A DNA stretch of 64,000 nt from Chlamydiae bacterium RIFCSPLOWO2_12_FULL_45_20 (GCA_001796285.1 MGMD01000010.1:1-64000); one strand, 5' to 3'; counted from the first letter of the stretch, positions 1-8,916 are shown. Made by a program: numbers and translations. The notes: generated from the sequence alone by a model not told the origin.

Positions 1-229
1 GACAACTGTAGATCTTGTTTTTGTCTTCCCGATTTTGCAGAAGCAGTTTAGCGCCGATTATCATGTCGCGCAGTAAGGGTTGCGGGTAGTTTCCCAGTGA
101 AATGTCAGATCTTTTGTCAGGATTTGCATGAAAAAAATTTCTATATGCCAAATTTTCGCCAACACCGATATGGCAACAGTTGTTAAAATTTTTAAGGGTT
201 GTATGGTTTTTGCAATGCAGATATAATCT
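1..229 (+). other. Left edge: possible 3' end of an upstream gene, then intergenic
   Basis: The first codons of reading frame 2 are open from the window edge to a TAA at 74-76 (ending ...ADYHVAQ), so a plus-strand gene may finish here, but only about 24 residues are visible and no family can be assigned. The remainder up to the next promoter holds nothing that I recognise. Confidence 0.25.
199..227 (+). promoter_or_regulatory. Sigma70-type promoter upstream of the first hypothetical gene
   Basis: A -35 element TTGTAT (199-204) and a perfect -10 TATAAT (222-227) are separated by 17 bp. Transcription would start near 235, downstream of a possible TTG start at 230. That supports the ATG at 263, which is preceded by GGAG at 252-255. 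Confidence 0.6.
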
Positions 230-262
230 TTGCCGGAAAACCTAAAAATCTGGAGCACCCCA

Positions 263-1066
263 ATGGGTCTTTTTTTGAATACAAAGATAGAGGGATCTGG
301 TGCTTTAGCCTGGATTGGCGATAAAGGCTTGGCTCCTTTTCGCTACCTATTCAATGGACGGACGGTTCGCATTGAACCAAGAGATGGATCTCCAGAACTT
401 GAAATTCACCACGTTGCGTCTTTTCACAAAAACGGAGATTGGAATCGATCCAATACCAAGAGGGATCTGCGCTCATCTTCGACAGGCGAAATTCAAGCTC
501 TTGTGTCAGTAGTACTTCTCATTCCTGGGCTTGTTTTATCAGTTTTCAAACTCTTAGCTTATTTCTTCACTGATGTGAGAGAGCGCCATAGCCTAGCAAA
601 AGAACATTTTACTCCTGTCAATAGAGAAATAGGCAGCGCTGCTAATCCAATTACAACCATCGAAGCATTGCGAGAAGCGCTTACTGCCGAAAGAAACAAA
701 CCTAAGCATCAACCTACAAATGCCTTAATTATCCATGGCGACGGCAATCTTGCAATTAATGAAGATCCAGGGATTCTAGGCCTGAACCCGATGAAATTAA
801 TATTGGAAGGGGCTCGAATTGTTCATAAACCTTCAGCTGCAGTCCGTCTGGATGATGCAATGTGGAGAACTGGCAAATGGCAAGTCGCAGCCGTTCGAGT
901 AGTAACATCGGCAAATGTTGACGCCTCGGCGGTTAATGATCATGGAGTTTCTTCTACAGAAGAAGCGCTGGCAGTGACGGCTCCTCGCAGAGATTGGACC
1001 TCTTGCAAGCGATATCATATGATCTTTAGCATTGCTAGCCCCCAACAAGTAGCCGCAGCAATTTAA
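263..1066 (+). CDS. Hypothetical protein with one hydrophobic segment
   Basis: I do not recognise this 267-residue protein. The ATG at 263 is chosen because it has a GGAG ribosome site eight bases upstream and lies a sensible distance from the promoter. The N-terminal third is polar and aromatic (FRYLFNGRTVRIEP). A single long hydrophobic stretch (VSVVLLIPGLVLSVFKLLAYFF) sits about a third of the way in. The C-terminal part is soluble and carries no motif that I can name. The layout of a polar N-domain, one membrane segment and a C-domain is common among lineage-specific chlamydial proteins, some of which are inclusion-membrane or effector candidates, but nothing here proves that. It has its own promoter and terminator, so it is monocistronic. 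Confidence 0.75.
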   Translation: MGLFLNTKIEGSGALAWIGDKGLAPFRYLFNGRTVRIEPRDGSPELEIHHVASFHKNGDWNRSNTKRDLRSSSTGEIQALVSVVLLIPGLVLSVFKLLAYFFTDVRERHSLAKEHFTPVNREIGSAANPITTIEALREALTAERNKPKHQPTNALIIHGDGNLAINEDPGILGLNPMKLILEGARIVHKPSAAVRLDDAMWRTGKWQVAAVRVVTSANVDASAVNDHGVSSTEEALAVTAPRRDWTSCKRYHMIFSIASPQQVAAAI

Positions 1067-1070
1067 TCAA

Positions 1071-1098
1071 GAGGGCCTTTTGGTCCTCTCTTTCTTCT
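1071..1098 (+). terminator. Rho-independent terminator
   Basis: GAGGGCC (1071-1077), a TTTT loop and GGTCCTC (1082-1088) form a 7-bp GC-rich stem followed by a T-rich run, right after the stop of the gene ending at 1066. Confidence 0.7.
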
Positions 1099-1131
1099 TC
1101 GTGTTTCACTGGTCTCTTAGAGCTTAGTCTA

Positions 1132-1294
1132 ATACCATTTACGAGAAATAAATTCATAAATTAGGGCCGTATAACATGTCATCTTTGAACGATCCTTTCT
1201 TGCTCATGTTTAAAAACATGAGCTGCAAAACGACCATTCAAATCTGCCACGTTACCCAGCCCTAATTTATGAATTTATTTCTCGCAAATGGTAT
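1132..1294 (+). repeat. Palindromic 163-bp MITE, copy 1
   Basis: A 163-bp element whose outer roughly 36 bp are inverted repeats (ATACCATTT... to ...AAATGGTAT). The inner arms also pair imperfectly and meet at a central CTCATGTTT/AAACATGAG palindrome. All three copies in the window are exactly 163 bp. Every copy is bounded by TA next to CCATTT/AAATGG, consistent with a TA target duplication (IS630/Tc1-like), although that TA could be part of the repeat. Copy 1 has one unpaired change in the outer left arm (TTTACGAG against CTCGCAAA). Confidence 0.85.
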
Positions 1295-1569
1295 AAGCTC
1301 GAGTTTGCTTTCTTGATGCTGCCAAAACTGACATCCAAATTTTCATAGCTATTCACATACTCCATCCGTATAATCCTGACATTTTTCTGACAGAAGAAGT
1401 GCAAAGAGGAGGGATACGAACTGTAAGTGATTGAAAGAAAAGATGCCTGCAACAGGAGTCTAACCTGCGACCTTCGCATTTGAAGGCGTCGCGATCCAGT
1501 GTACTAGAATGGACATTGAAAATCGCCTATTTTTTCTCCCCCTGTATGAAAAAAGAAAATGTGGGCTTG
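1295..1569. other. Intergenic stretch between MITE copy 1 and the next gene
   Basis: Apart from the tRNA-like remnant I see no gene, promoter or repeat that I can support here. Short open frames on both strands have no ribosome sites or recognisable composition. Confidence 0.5.
1441..1513 (-). pseudogene. Degenerate tRNA-like remnant
   Basis: On the minus strand, a CCTTC/GAAGG hairpin resembling an anticodon arm is followed by a T-arm-like CAGG-TTAGACT-CCTG hairpin and an acceptor-like TGCAGGC. The 5' end cannot pair with the acceptor 3' strand and the T-loop is not the standard TTCRANY, so this is not a functional tRNA. It may be a decayed tRNA or a chance resemblance. Confidence 0.35.
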
Positions 1570-2364
1570 CTACTCAAAAAAAGCTAACAAAGATGATAAG
1601 CGATTCATACGATTTTGTAGTTGTTGACTCCTCATTTTGCTGTAGTCTTGAACAAAGCAATTCCATTTATGCATGCGAGGTCCCCAGCTCAGAATATTCT
1701 CGCTTGTTTCAGGGTTCTTTGTTATTTGATTAAGAATCAAGATCCCACTTTGCTTATGGAAGTGTCTTCGTCCGTAAGGCCGGGTCACCCACGAGTATAC
1801 CCTCTTGAAAGCTTTCTGATGCGTCAGTGCACCCTCGACAAGGCTATCCTCAGGTTCAGGAATCCATGCAAAATCCCCCGGCTCTGGCAAGCACTGTCCT
1901 TTTGCAAGGGAAGTCCAGTACTGGAGCTCTTCCTGAAGGAGTTGTCTCTCCCTTTCACTCTGCAAATAGATAGCCTGGCTGGTGCTGCACTTGTTCTTTA
2001 GAATACGGAGCTTTTTTAGCGCATATTCAGAGATACTATTTGCTGAGAAAAACTCCTGAAGATCGGCCCAAAATTTTGTGTCATCAATCTCCTCTATCTG
2101 ACAAGTTTGCACAACGTTTTCAGCAATCGTCTCCCACGCCAAGTCTTTCTCTAGAATGTGTTTAGCGGTGGAGGACAAAAGCGTTCTATATGCTGTATAT
2201 TGTCGCTGGTTGGGCAACGGGTCAGTGTTTGTCGACCAGTACAGGTAATTCGACAGTTGCGCACCCACACATCTTGGAAGCTTCTGGCTCGGCTCGGCTC
2301 TTAATCTATTTTCTTCCTGTTCGAGCATCTGTAATGCACTATCGTATGGAGTTACTCTAAACAT
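1570..2364 (-). CDS. Hypothetical protein between inverted MITE copies
   Basis: A 264-residue soluble protein that I do not recognise. The reading frame extends further upstream, but the ATG at 2364 is preceded by AGAGGA at five bases, so I start there. The sequence is rich in Glu, Gln, Leu and Arg and looks largely helical, with a possible coiled coil around residues 125-150 (SERERQLLQEELQYW). There is no signal peptide or membrane segment. The gene is alone on its strand and lies between two inverted copies of the 163-bp MITE (1132-1294 and 2520-2682). It could therefore have been captured as cargo, or the two insertions could be independent. Confidence 0.7.
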   Translation of the reverse strand: MFRVTPYDSALQMLEQEENRLRAEPSQKLPRCVGAQLSNYLYWSTNTDPLPNQRQYTAYRTLLSSTAKHILEKDLAWETIAENVVQTCQIEEIDDTKFWADLQEFFSANSISEYALKKLRILKNKCSTSQAIYLQSERERQLLQEELQYWTSLAKGQCLPEPGDFAWIPEPEDSLVEGALTHQKAFKRVYSWVTRPYGRRHFHKQSGILILNQITKNPETSENILSWGPRMHKWNCFVQDYSKMRSQQLQNRMNRLSSLLAFFE

Positions 2365-2755
2365 GCTGTCCTCTTTAAAAGGATTAATGTGCATTATAGC
2401 ATTAAATAAAAATAAAATAAAAGACAATTCGTAAATGCAAAAACAATTGGAGAAAATTTGATTTGAACCTAGGGAGTAGAGGGGGCAATGGCTCGCCTCC
2501 CTAAGGATCATGTGGCGTTATACCATTTGCGAGAAATAAATTCATAAATTAGGGCTGGGTAACGTGGCAGATTTGAATGGTCGTTTTGCAGCTCATGTTT
2601 TTAAACATGAGCAAGAAAGGATCGTTCAAAGATGACATGTTATACGGCCCTAATTTATGAATTTATTTCTCGCAAATGGTATTACAAGTGCTTCAGGCCA
2701 TTCGTTGTATACATAAGAACTGGGTTTTCTTTCGTCCTTCAGATACAATGGCGAC
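2365..2755. other. Intergenic region holding MITE copy 2
   Basis: This AT-rich spacer upstream of the 2364 gene contains the second MITE copy and about 70 bp of leader before kdsB. No clear promoter for kdsB was found, although one must lie between the MITE and 2756 or within the MITE end. Confidence 0.5.
2520..2682 (-). repeat. Palindromic 163-bp MITE, copy 2 (inverted)
   Basis: Nearly identical to copy 1 but in the opposite orientation. Its reverse complement matches copy 1 almost throughout. The outer arms pair without mismatch. Confidence 0.85.
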
Positions 2756-3532
2756 ATGAAGGAAAAAGCTCTCATTGTAATTCCCGCTCGGATGGCCTCG
2801 ACGAGATTCCCGGGAAAGCCTCTTGCCAAAATTGCCGGCATCGCAATGATCGAGCGTGTATGGTCCATTGCGCGCATGCTTCCTTACGACATCGTGATTG
2901 CCACAGACGACTCAAGAATTTACGATTTTACCACCCGCTTTGGAGCTCATGCCATTCACACCTCTTCTAGTTGTCGGACAGGTACAGACAGAGTCGCTGA
3001 AGCCTCTCGGGCTTTTCCTGAGTACAACATTGTTTTTAGCCTGCAAGGAGATGCGGTTTTAACTCCTCCGTGGGTCATTGAAAAGGTTCTTTCATGCATG
3101 CTAGCAGATGTCAGTTTTCAGATGGCTACGCCCGCCGTAAAGCTGACAGGAAAGACTCTGACAGATTTTGCCGATACGAAACAAAAAGGCTCCTCTACGG
3201 GAACCTGCGTTGTATTCGATGAAAAAAAACGGGCCCTTTATTTTTCAAAAGCTCTGATTCCCTCAAGACGAGACGAATGTACGGCAGTGTTTCGGCACAT
3301 TGGGCTTTATGCCTATCGATTTGAGGTGCTGCAGCAAGTAAGCCATCTGCCCCAAGGTTCTCTGGAACGGGCGGAAGGGCTAGAGCAATTGAGAGCGTTA
3401 GAAAACGGGATTCCCATTCAAGTGGTGGAAGTAGATTATCAGGGGCGTACGCATGGCTCCGTCGACAGGCCCGAAGACATTGCCTGGGTCGAATCCATTA
3501 TCGCTCAAGAAGGAGATCTTGTGTGCGTCTAA
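2756..3532 (+). CDS. kdsB: CMP-KDO synthetase-like cytidylyltransferase
   Basis: Activates 3-deoxy-D-manno-octulosonate with CTP to CMP-KDO for the inner core of lipopolysaccharide, in the cytoplasm. The 258-residue length is normal for KdsB. The N-terminus carries the nucleotide-binding signature PARMASTRFPGKPL (residues 10-23). It is followed by TGTDRVAEA, a QGD metal-binding site (QGDAVL rather than the usual QGDEPL), and a C-terminal HGSVDRPED that supplies the second metal-binding aspartate. The QGDA variation and the coupling to a phosphatase-fold gene leave open that this is a second copy using a related 2-keto acid sugar. The stop overlaps the next gene by 10 bp. Confidence 0.8.
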   Translation: MKEKALIVIPARMASTRFPGKPLAKIAGIAMIERVWSIARMLPYDIVIATDDSRIYDFTTRFGAHAIHTSSSCRTGTDRVAEASRAFPEYNIVFSLQGDAVLTPPWVIEKVLSCMLADVSFQMATPAVKLTGKTLTDFADTKQKGSSTGTCVVFDEKKRALYFSKALIPSRRDECTAVFRHIGLYAYRFEVLQQVSHLPQGSLERAEGLEQLRALENGIPIQVVEVDYQGRTHGSVDRPEDIAWVESIIAQEGDLVCV

Positions 3533-4092
3533 TCTTGATGAGGCATGGCAATACATTTGAAAGCGGGCAAATACCCATACAAATTGGCGCGCGTACCGAT
3601 CTTCCTTTGACCGAATTTGGCAAAGAACAGGCAAGAAATGTGCTGAGACACCTCATTGATCAAAAAATTACCCCTCACGCTATTTTTTCTGGCCCTTTGA
3701 AAAGGCAAGCTCAATCGGCCGTTCTCATTGCTGATTATTTTGGCTTGGAAGTAAAGCCGGCGCCTCTTACAGAAATTGACTACGGTCCTTGGGAAGGACT
3801 TAGCTCAGAAAAAATCTGGGCCTCGTGGCCCAGTGAATATGAAGCGTGGGACAAAGAGGCCGACTGGCCTCTTGGCATTTTCCAGACCTCTTTTCTGGAT
3901 TTAAAAAGAACATTAGAGAAGTGGCTACGATGGTTGACAGCAAACGTCCCAGAAGATGCAGTTGTATTTGCTGTTACCAGTAATGGCCTTCTTCGCTCCA
4001 TTCACAAAGAAAAAGTAAAGACAGGAAATCTTTGCATACTCAATCTTACGGAAGAAGGATTTCAGCTTCAATCCTGGAATGTGCCTCCTTAG
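3523..4092 (+). CDS. Histidine phosphatase (phosphoglycerate mutase) fold protein
   Basis: A 189-residue member of the histidine phosphatase superfamily. The GTG at 3523 is the start: AGGAG at 3511-3515 is correctly spaced, and the ATG at 3538 would leave only two residues before the catalytic motif. The phosphohistidine motif RHGNT (residues 7-11) and the acidic LTEIDYGPWEG around residue 82 are present. The distal catalytic His, normally in a VTHGG-type segment, is missing: the sequence reads VTSNGLLR. Translation is coupled to the KDO cytidylyltransferase, so the natural guess is a role with KDO or a related sugar phosphate. The activity may be altered or lost. Confidence 0.75.
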   Translation: MRLILMRHGNTFESGQIPIQIGARTDLPLTEFGKEQARNVLRHLIDQKITPHAIFSGPLKRQAQSAVLIADYFGLEVKPAPLTEIDYGPWEGLSSEKIWASWPSEYEAWDKEADWPLGIFQTSFLDLKRTLEKWLRWLTANVPEDAVVFAVTSNGLLRSIHKEKVKTGNLCILNLTEEGFQLQSWNVPP

Positions 4093-7000
4093 GGAAGGGA
4101 TTTTCTCAGTTCCCCTTCTCGAAGGCCGAGGTTTCCGTAACGGTGATAGTCTTGGCTGATCGAAACTTCTCTTAGATAGTGAAGAAGTTCCAATCTGCCA
4201 TTGGCAAGAACGGGGGCCTTGGCAATGTATGTTGCATGTTCTTGAGCTGCTTTATAGATTGAATCAGGAGCGGGACCAGTGAGACGGATTCTGTCAAAGG
4301 GCGTCTTTTTGACCCGCTCTAAAAATCGCTCTTCCTTCTCTTCCACAAGAGAAAGAAGCGGAATCTTCTGAAGCCAGCTGAAGGCTTCTGCACAGCTGAT
4401 TTCCATTTGGGCGCTGCACGTAAGCGCGGCCGCACAAACACGGAGTATATCGAGGGGCTGAGAGGTGTTCAGGATCCGAAAGACCATATTTTTTCTAGGT
4501 ACATAACGGAAAAAATTGTCTTGCCCCAGGATTTTAGAGGGGTCTCGATCCTGCTTTAAGCGCTGCCACCAGTAGGCGTAATTGGCGCAGCTCGCAGTCC
4601 ACGTCCCCAACTCTTCAGCGCTCATATTGAACTGATCGAGGATATTGGTCAGGCTGTTAACCCACTCATTGACGGAGTGCTTCTCCTGAGGAATATGCGT
4701 CTGAGTGGGGATCATGAACTGCTGCACGTAGTTCGGTCCTCCTGCCTTAGCGCCGGCGCCTATGCTAGAGGCCTTATAACCGCCAAAGGGTTGGCGGCGA
4801 ACGACGGCCCCGGTAGTCCCTCGGTTGATGTAGAGATTGCCGGCTTGAATGTGCTCCATCCAATAGTTTTGTTCTCTGTCATCGAGGCTGTGAAGACCTG
4901 CAGTCAATCCGTAAGGGACCCTGTTGGCAAGCTCAATGGCGTGATCCAAGTTGCTGGCCCTTAAAATCCCAAGAACAGGACCAAAAAGTTCGGTCATGTG
5001 GGTAAATCCACCGGGAGGAATGGTTTTAATGCCGGGGCTCCAAAGGCACGGATTGTCTAGGTCTTGTTGGGGCTCCAACAGCCAAACCTCTCCTTCCTCA
5101 AGTGTTGTCAAACCGCGTAAAAGATCTTCTTTCGGAGGGAAGATGAGCGGCCCGATTTTGGTCGACAAGTCCCAGCTAGGACCTACTGTTAAGCTAGCCA
5201 CCGCTTCTTTCAGTGATTTTAAGAAGAAGGGATCATCGTAGACTTCCGCCTCAAGGATCGCGAGCGAGGCGGCCGAGCATTTTTGCCCAGAATTTCCAAA
5301 GGCCGATTGGATTAGGTCTTTGATGGCAAGATCTCGGTCGGAAAGAGCTGTGATAATCATGGCATTTTTCCCGCCCGTCTCAGCATAAAGGTTCAGATGA
5401 GGACGCATTGCTAAGAATTTTCTTGCTGTAGCCGTTCCGCCGGTTAAGATAATTGCATTGACCCGTTCATCCTCAATGAGAAGATTGGCTACCCCATCTC
5501 CTGAACAAGGGAGAAATTGCAGCGCTTTTTTGGGAATGCCAGCATCCCAAAAGGCTCTTGCCACATGCCAACCAACTAAAATGGTATGTGAAGAAGGTTT
5601 GAAGAGGACGCAATTGCCTGCCGCTAAGGCCGCAGAAATACCGCCAATCGGGATGGCACAGGGAAAATTCCAAGGCGAGATGACCACAACGGTTCCTCTC
5701 GCTTGCCATGCAATATCCTTCATCTGGGTCATTTTTTCGATTTGCCGTCGATAATATTCTGTAAAATCGATAGCCTCGGAAACTTCTGGGTCTCCTTCAG
5801 AAAGGATCTTTGCCCCGTCAATCAACATGGACCCGAGAAGCTCACCCCTTCTCTCTCGTAACTTTTGAGCGACTTTTGCTAGGAGTTCTCCTCGGTGTTG
5901 GGGAGAGGTTTTTCCCCATGTTTTTTCTTCGGCTTTAGCACTCTCTAGGGCACGTTCTATGTGGCTGGCGTCCGCTTTCATATAGGTGTAAAGCGGCTTT
6001 ACACCCCCGTTCGGGTCAAACGCTTTGCCCTCTTCATTGTCCCATAGCTCTTGGCCGTCCACTACAAGAGGAATCGAAGGTTCTTTGTGGACTTTCCAAT
6101 GATTGGCTATATGCCGTGCCCAGCTACGGTTTTGTGGCAAAGAGAAGTCGGTATCGGGCTCATTATCAAATGGTTCATAGGAGTGATGAAGAGCGGGATG
6201 GATCTGTCGGTTTTGTGTGCGGCGCGGTTGATGGTTGACGCTGTCGAGTAAGCGGCAACTTTCAGAAAAGATGGCTGTTTGGAGATCCCAGGCTTCCGTT
6301 CCTGGTTTGAGTCCAAAGACGTAGCGGAGGAAGTTTTCCATTCCTGTATTTTCGTCGAGTCTTCGGATCAGGTAGGCGACTGCGTGTTTAAAATCGGCTT
6401 TTGTCGCCACCGGGCAATAGAGGAGCATGTTCCCGGAAAGATGTTGCACTACGCGGCGGATATGATCGGCCATTCCCTCGAGCATCTCAAAACCGGTATA
6501 GGGCTCAACCCGATTTTCACGCCTTAAGAGCATAGCGAAGGCAATATCAAAGAGGTTGTGGCTGGCAATTCCTAGGCGGACCGCTCTTGCATGTTCTGGA
6601 TAGCAGCCGTACATGAGCATGCGTTTATAATTGGCGTCGACATCGACCTTGGTGGTGTAGGGGGCTTGGGGCCAGCCTTTTAATGAGGCTTCCCATTGTT
6701 CCATGGCGAGGTTTGCGCCTTTGACAATGCGGATTTTAATGGGGGCGCCGCCTTGCTGTACTCGCTTTATGGCCCATTCCGTGAGTTGTTTTTGAATGGC
6801 AAAAGCGTCTGGTAAATAGGCTTGGAGAACGATTCCAGCAGGATAGGATTGAAACTCAGACTCATCTAGGACTTGTTTAAAGACCGCTACTGTCAAATCG
6901 AGATCGCGGTATTCTTCCATATCCAAGTTGACAAACTTGGGTTCTTGATGTTTTAAGGCGGCACGATAAAGTATCTGGAGCTTTTCTCCGATTTTTTGCA

Positions 7001-7640
7001 CTGTCTCTTCGAAGGCGAGCAAATTGATTTGGCTGTAGATTGTCGAGATTTTAATGGATACATAGTCGATTTCAGGATTCTTCAAGTCTTCTAAATAGAG
7101 GTGAAGACGCTTTTTGGCTTCAGATTCGCTTAAAATAGCCTCTCCCAAATGGTTGATATTTTGGCGAACCCCCTCGCTTTTTCTCATTTTTAAATGCTTC
7201 ATGAGCTCGGCCTGCTCTCCAGGCAAAATGACCCTTTCCGTCTCCTTTCTTAGCGCTTTTGTCGCAAAGGGAACGAGGAATTGGGAAATGCGGGGACCAA
7301 AACACTTAAAAGCGAAGAGCTTGAGTTTTTTGAACCCACTCAAATACTCGGGAATCCCGAGGTAGGTCATCAAATGGATCATCTGATTGGCGATTCTCAA
7401 GTGAGAGTCGCTTCGAAAGCACTCATCAGTGAGCGCTGAGGCGAAGACTTTGCCGATGGGGTCTGACATCAGCCTGGAGAGTTCCTGATAGAGTTTTTTT
7501 TCAGAAAAGGTCATCCCTTTTCCTGCCTCGTAGAGCATCAAGGCGGCAAGCTCAATCGAGAGCCTTTCCCTTTCCGCAAGAGTTTGAGGATTGCCAGACA
7601 CTTTTTCTAAAAGCTCGAGCGCTTCTTCCAAGTAGCTCAT
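4089..7640 (-). CDS. putA: Bifunctional proline dehydrogenase / P5C dehydrogenase
   Basis: Oxidises proline to glutamate in two steps. The FAD-dependent PRODH barrel comes first (roughly residues 130-460, including an LDENTGMENFLRYVF segment typical of PutA). The NAD-dependent glutamate-semialdehyde dehydrogenase follows (roughly 510-1000), with SPWNFP, GNCVLFKPS, the ETGGKN catalytic region and the nucleophile in GQKCSAAS near residue 788. At 1183 residues it has the large PutA architecture, with about 180 residues after the dehydrogenase that look like the decayed C-terminal domain of long PutA proteins. No N-terminal DNA-binding domain is visible, so it should not autoregulate. It ends convergently 3 bp inside the phosphatase gene and stands alone. 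Proline may serve as an energy source, as amino acids do in environmental chlamydiae. Confidence 0.95.
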   Translation of the reverse strand: MSYLEEALELLEKVSGNPQTLAERERLSIELAALMLYEAGKGMTFSEKKLYQELSRLMSDPIGKVFASALTDECFRSDSHLRIANQMIHLMTYLGIPEYLSGFKKLKLFAFKCFGPRISQFLVPFATKALRKETERVILPGEQAELMKHLKMRKSEGVRQNINHLGEAILSESEAKKRLHLYLEDLKNPEIDYVSIKISTIYSQINLLAFEETVQKIGEKLQILYRAALKHQEPKFVNLDMEEYRDLDLTVAVFKQVLDESEFQSYPAGIVLQAYLPDAFAIQKQLTEWAIKRVQQGGAPIKIRIVKGANLAMEQWEASLKGWPQAPYTTKVDVDANYKRMLMYGCYPEHARAVRLGIASHNLFDIAFAMLLRRENRVEPYTGFEMLEGMADHIRRVVQHLSGNMLLYCPVATKADFKHAVAYLIRRLDENTGMENFLRYVFGLKPGTEAWDLQTAIFSESCRLLDSVNHQPRRTQNRQIHPALHHSYEPFDNEPDTDFSLPQNRSWARHIANHWKVHKEPSIPLVVDGQELWDNEEGKAFDPNGGVKPLYTYMKADASHIERALESAKAEEKTWGKTSPQHRGELLAKVAQKLRERRGELLGSMLIDGAKILSEGDPEVSEAIDFTEYYRRQIEKMTQMKDIAWQARGTVVVISPWNFPCAIPIGGISAALAAGNCVLFKPSSHTILVGWHVARAFWDAGIPKKALQFLPCSGDGVANLLIEDERVNAIILTGGTATARKFLAMRPHLNLYAETGGKNAMIITALSDRDLAIKDLIQSAFGNSGQKCSAASLAILEAEVYDDPFFLKSLKEAVASLTVGPSWDLSTKIGPLIFPPKEDLLRGLTTLEEGEVWLLEPQQDLDNPCLWSPGIKTIPPGGFTHMTELFGPVLGILRASNLDHAIELANRVPYGLTAGLHSLDDREQNYWMEHIQAGNLYINRGTTGAVVRRQPFGGYKASSIGAGAKAGGPNYVQQFMIPTQTHIPQEKHSVNEWVNSLTNILDQFNMSAEELGTWTASCANYAYWWQRLKQDRDPSKILGQDNFFRYVPRKNMVFRILNTSQPLDILRVCAAALTCSAQMEISCAEAFSWLQKIPLLSLVEEKEERFLERVKKTPFDRIRLTGPAPDSIYKAAQEHATYIAKAPVLANGRLELLHYLREVSISQDYHRYGNLGLREGELRKSLP

Positions 7641-7705
7641 GCTGTTGTTATATCATAAGCAAAGAATTGCACAAAAGATTTTGCTCTTTCTGCTAAGCTT
7701 GATTT

Positions 7706-8899
7706 ATGAGACTGCTTTTTTTGTGTTTCTATTGTGTTTCTCTTTGGGCGAGTTCTGTCTTGCCGGGCATCGATGTTCTTTTAGAAGATCCCTCACAAAT
7801 CAAGGGTAAAAGGGTGGCGCTGATCACCAATCAGACGGGTGTGAATAAAGACATGTGCTCCACCTTCGAGCTGCTTTCTAAAGTAGCCACGGTGTCCGTT
7901 CTTTTTGCCCCGGAACATGGTCTTCACGGGCTTCAGCATGCGGCAGAATCTATTCAGCATGGGGTTCATAACCAAATACCTATTTACAGTCTCCATGGCA
8001 GCTCGCGTCGTCCACAGCCGGAAATGTTGAAAAACATCGACCTCATTATTTATGACATCCAGTGCACTGGCGTGAGGGCTTACACCTACCCAACGACCCT
8101 GTTTTACGCGATGGAAGAAGCGGCCAAGTTAGGAATCGAAGTGATCGTTTTGGACCGGCCGAACCCTATCAATGGACTGATTGTCGATGGACCGATGTTG
8201 GAGGAGAAATGGCGCTCTTTTATTGGCTATATTAACGTCCCCTACTGCCACGGGATGACGATTGGTGAGCTTGCGACTTTTTTTAATGAGGAGTACAAAA
8301 TTGGCTGCAAACTTCAAGTGATCCCCATGCGTGGGTGGAGCCGTTCTATGAGCTATCGCGACACGGGGCTTGCCTGGATTCCCCCGAGTCCCAACATTCC
8401 CGAGCCGGATACCCCGCTTTTTTTTCCTTCGACAGGGATTTTAGGAGAATTGAGCCTTCTCAATATTGGAATTGGTTTTACGTTGCCTTTCAAAGTCGTC
8501 GGGGCGCCATGGATTCGTGCGGAGGAATTTGCTTCTGAGCTAAATAAGCAAAAGCTGCCAGGTGTGCACTTTCAGCCTTTTTATTTTAAACCTTTCTGGG
8601 GTCTTTACAAAGGGCTTGACTGTCAGGGTGTGCTCATTCAGGTGCGTGATTCTAGCATCTATAAACCGCTTTCTGTCCAGTTTATGCTTTTGGGGATGCT
8701 CAAGAGCTTATACCCTCAGGAGTTTAACCTTCGTCTTGCCAAGCTCGGTAGTGTAGATCTTTTTTCTAAAGCGAATGGAACGGACGCTGTCTACCGCATT
8801 CTTCTTAACGAAAAATATCCCGCCTGGAAACTCATCGAACTCCACAAAAAAGAGCGTAACGTTTTTTTGGAAAAGCGCAAGCAGTATCTCCTCTATTGA
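7706..8899 (+). CDS. Secreted DUF1343 / NamZ-type exo-beta-N-acetylmuramidase
   Basis: A 397-residue protein with an N-terminal signal sequence (MRLLFLCFYCVSLWASS) and the whole DUF1343 signature set: GKRVALITNQTG, FAPEHGLHG, IYDIQCTGVRAYTY, LDRPNPING and PNIPEPDT. The characterised family member NamZ removes MurNAc from the non-reducing end of peptidoglycan fragments, so the likely site of action is the periplasm in wall turnover or muropeptide recovery. It is transcribed divergently from putA with a 65-bp gap. Function is inferred from family membership. The substrate in a chlamydia, which makes only a thin septal peptidoglycan, would be small amounts of muropeptides. Confidence 0.85.
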   Translation: MRLLFLCFYCVSLWASSVLPGIDVLLEDPSQIKGKRVALITNQTGVNKDMCSTFELLSKVATVSVLFAPEHGLHGLQHAAESIQHGVHNQIPIYSLHGSSRRPQPEMLKNIDLIIYDIQCTGVRAYTYPTTLFYAMEEAAKLGIEVIVLDRPNPINGLIVDGPMLEEKWRSFIGYINVPYCHGMTIGELATFFNEEYKIGCKLQVIPMRGWSRSMSYRDTGLAWIPPSPNIPEPDTPLFFPSTGILGELSLLNIGIGFTLPFKVVGAPWIRAEEFASELNKQKLPGVHFQPFYFKPFWGLYKGLDCQGVLIQVRDSSIYKPLSVQFMLLGMLKSLYPQEFNLRLAKLGSVDLFSKANGTDAVYRILLNEKYPAWKLIELHKKERNVFLEKRKQYLLY

Positions 8900-8916
8900 T
8901 AATCAGCCCTTTGTTA

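Noticed and set aside
1007-1018. GACCTCTTGCAA resembling the TAGACCTCTTGCATA repeat
   Set aside because: It lies inside a coding region and matches only 11 bases without flanking similarity.
4677-7365. Several plus-strand frames of 66-98 codons inside putA
   Set aside because: Shadows of the strongly coding minus-strand putA; no ribosome sites or family motifs.
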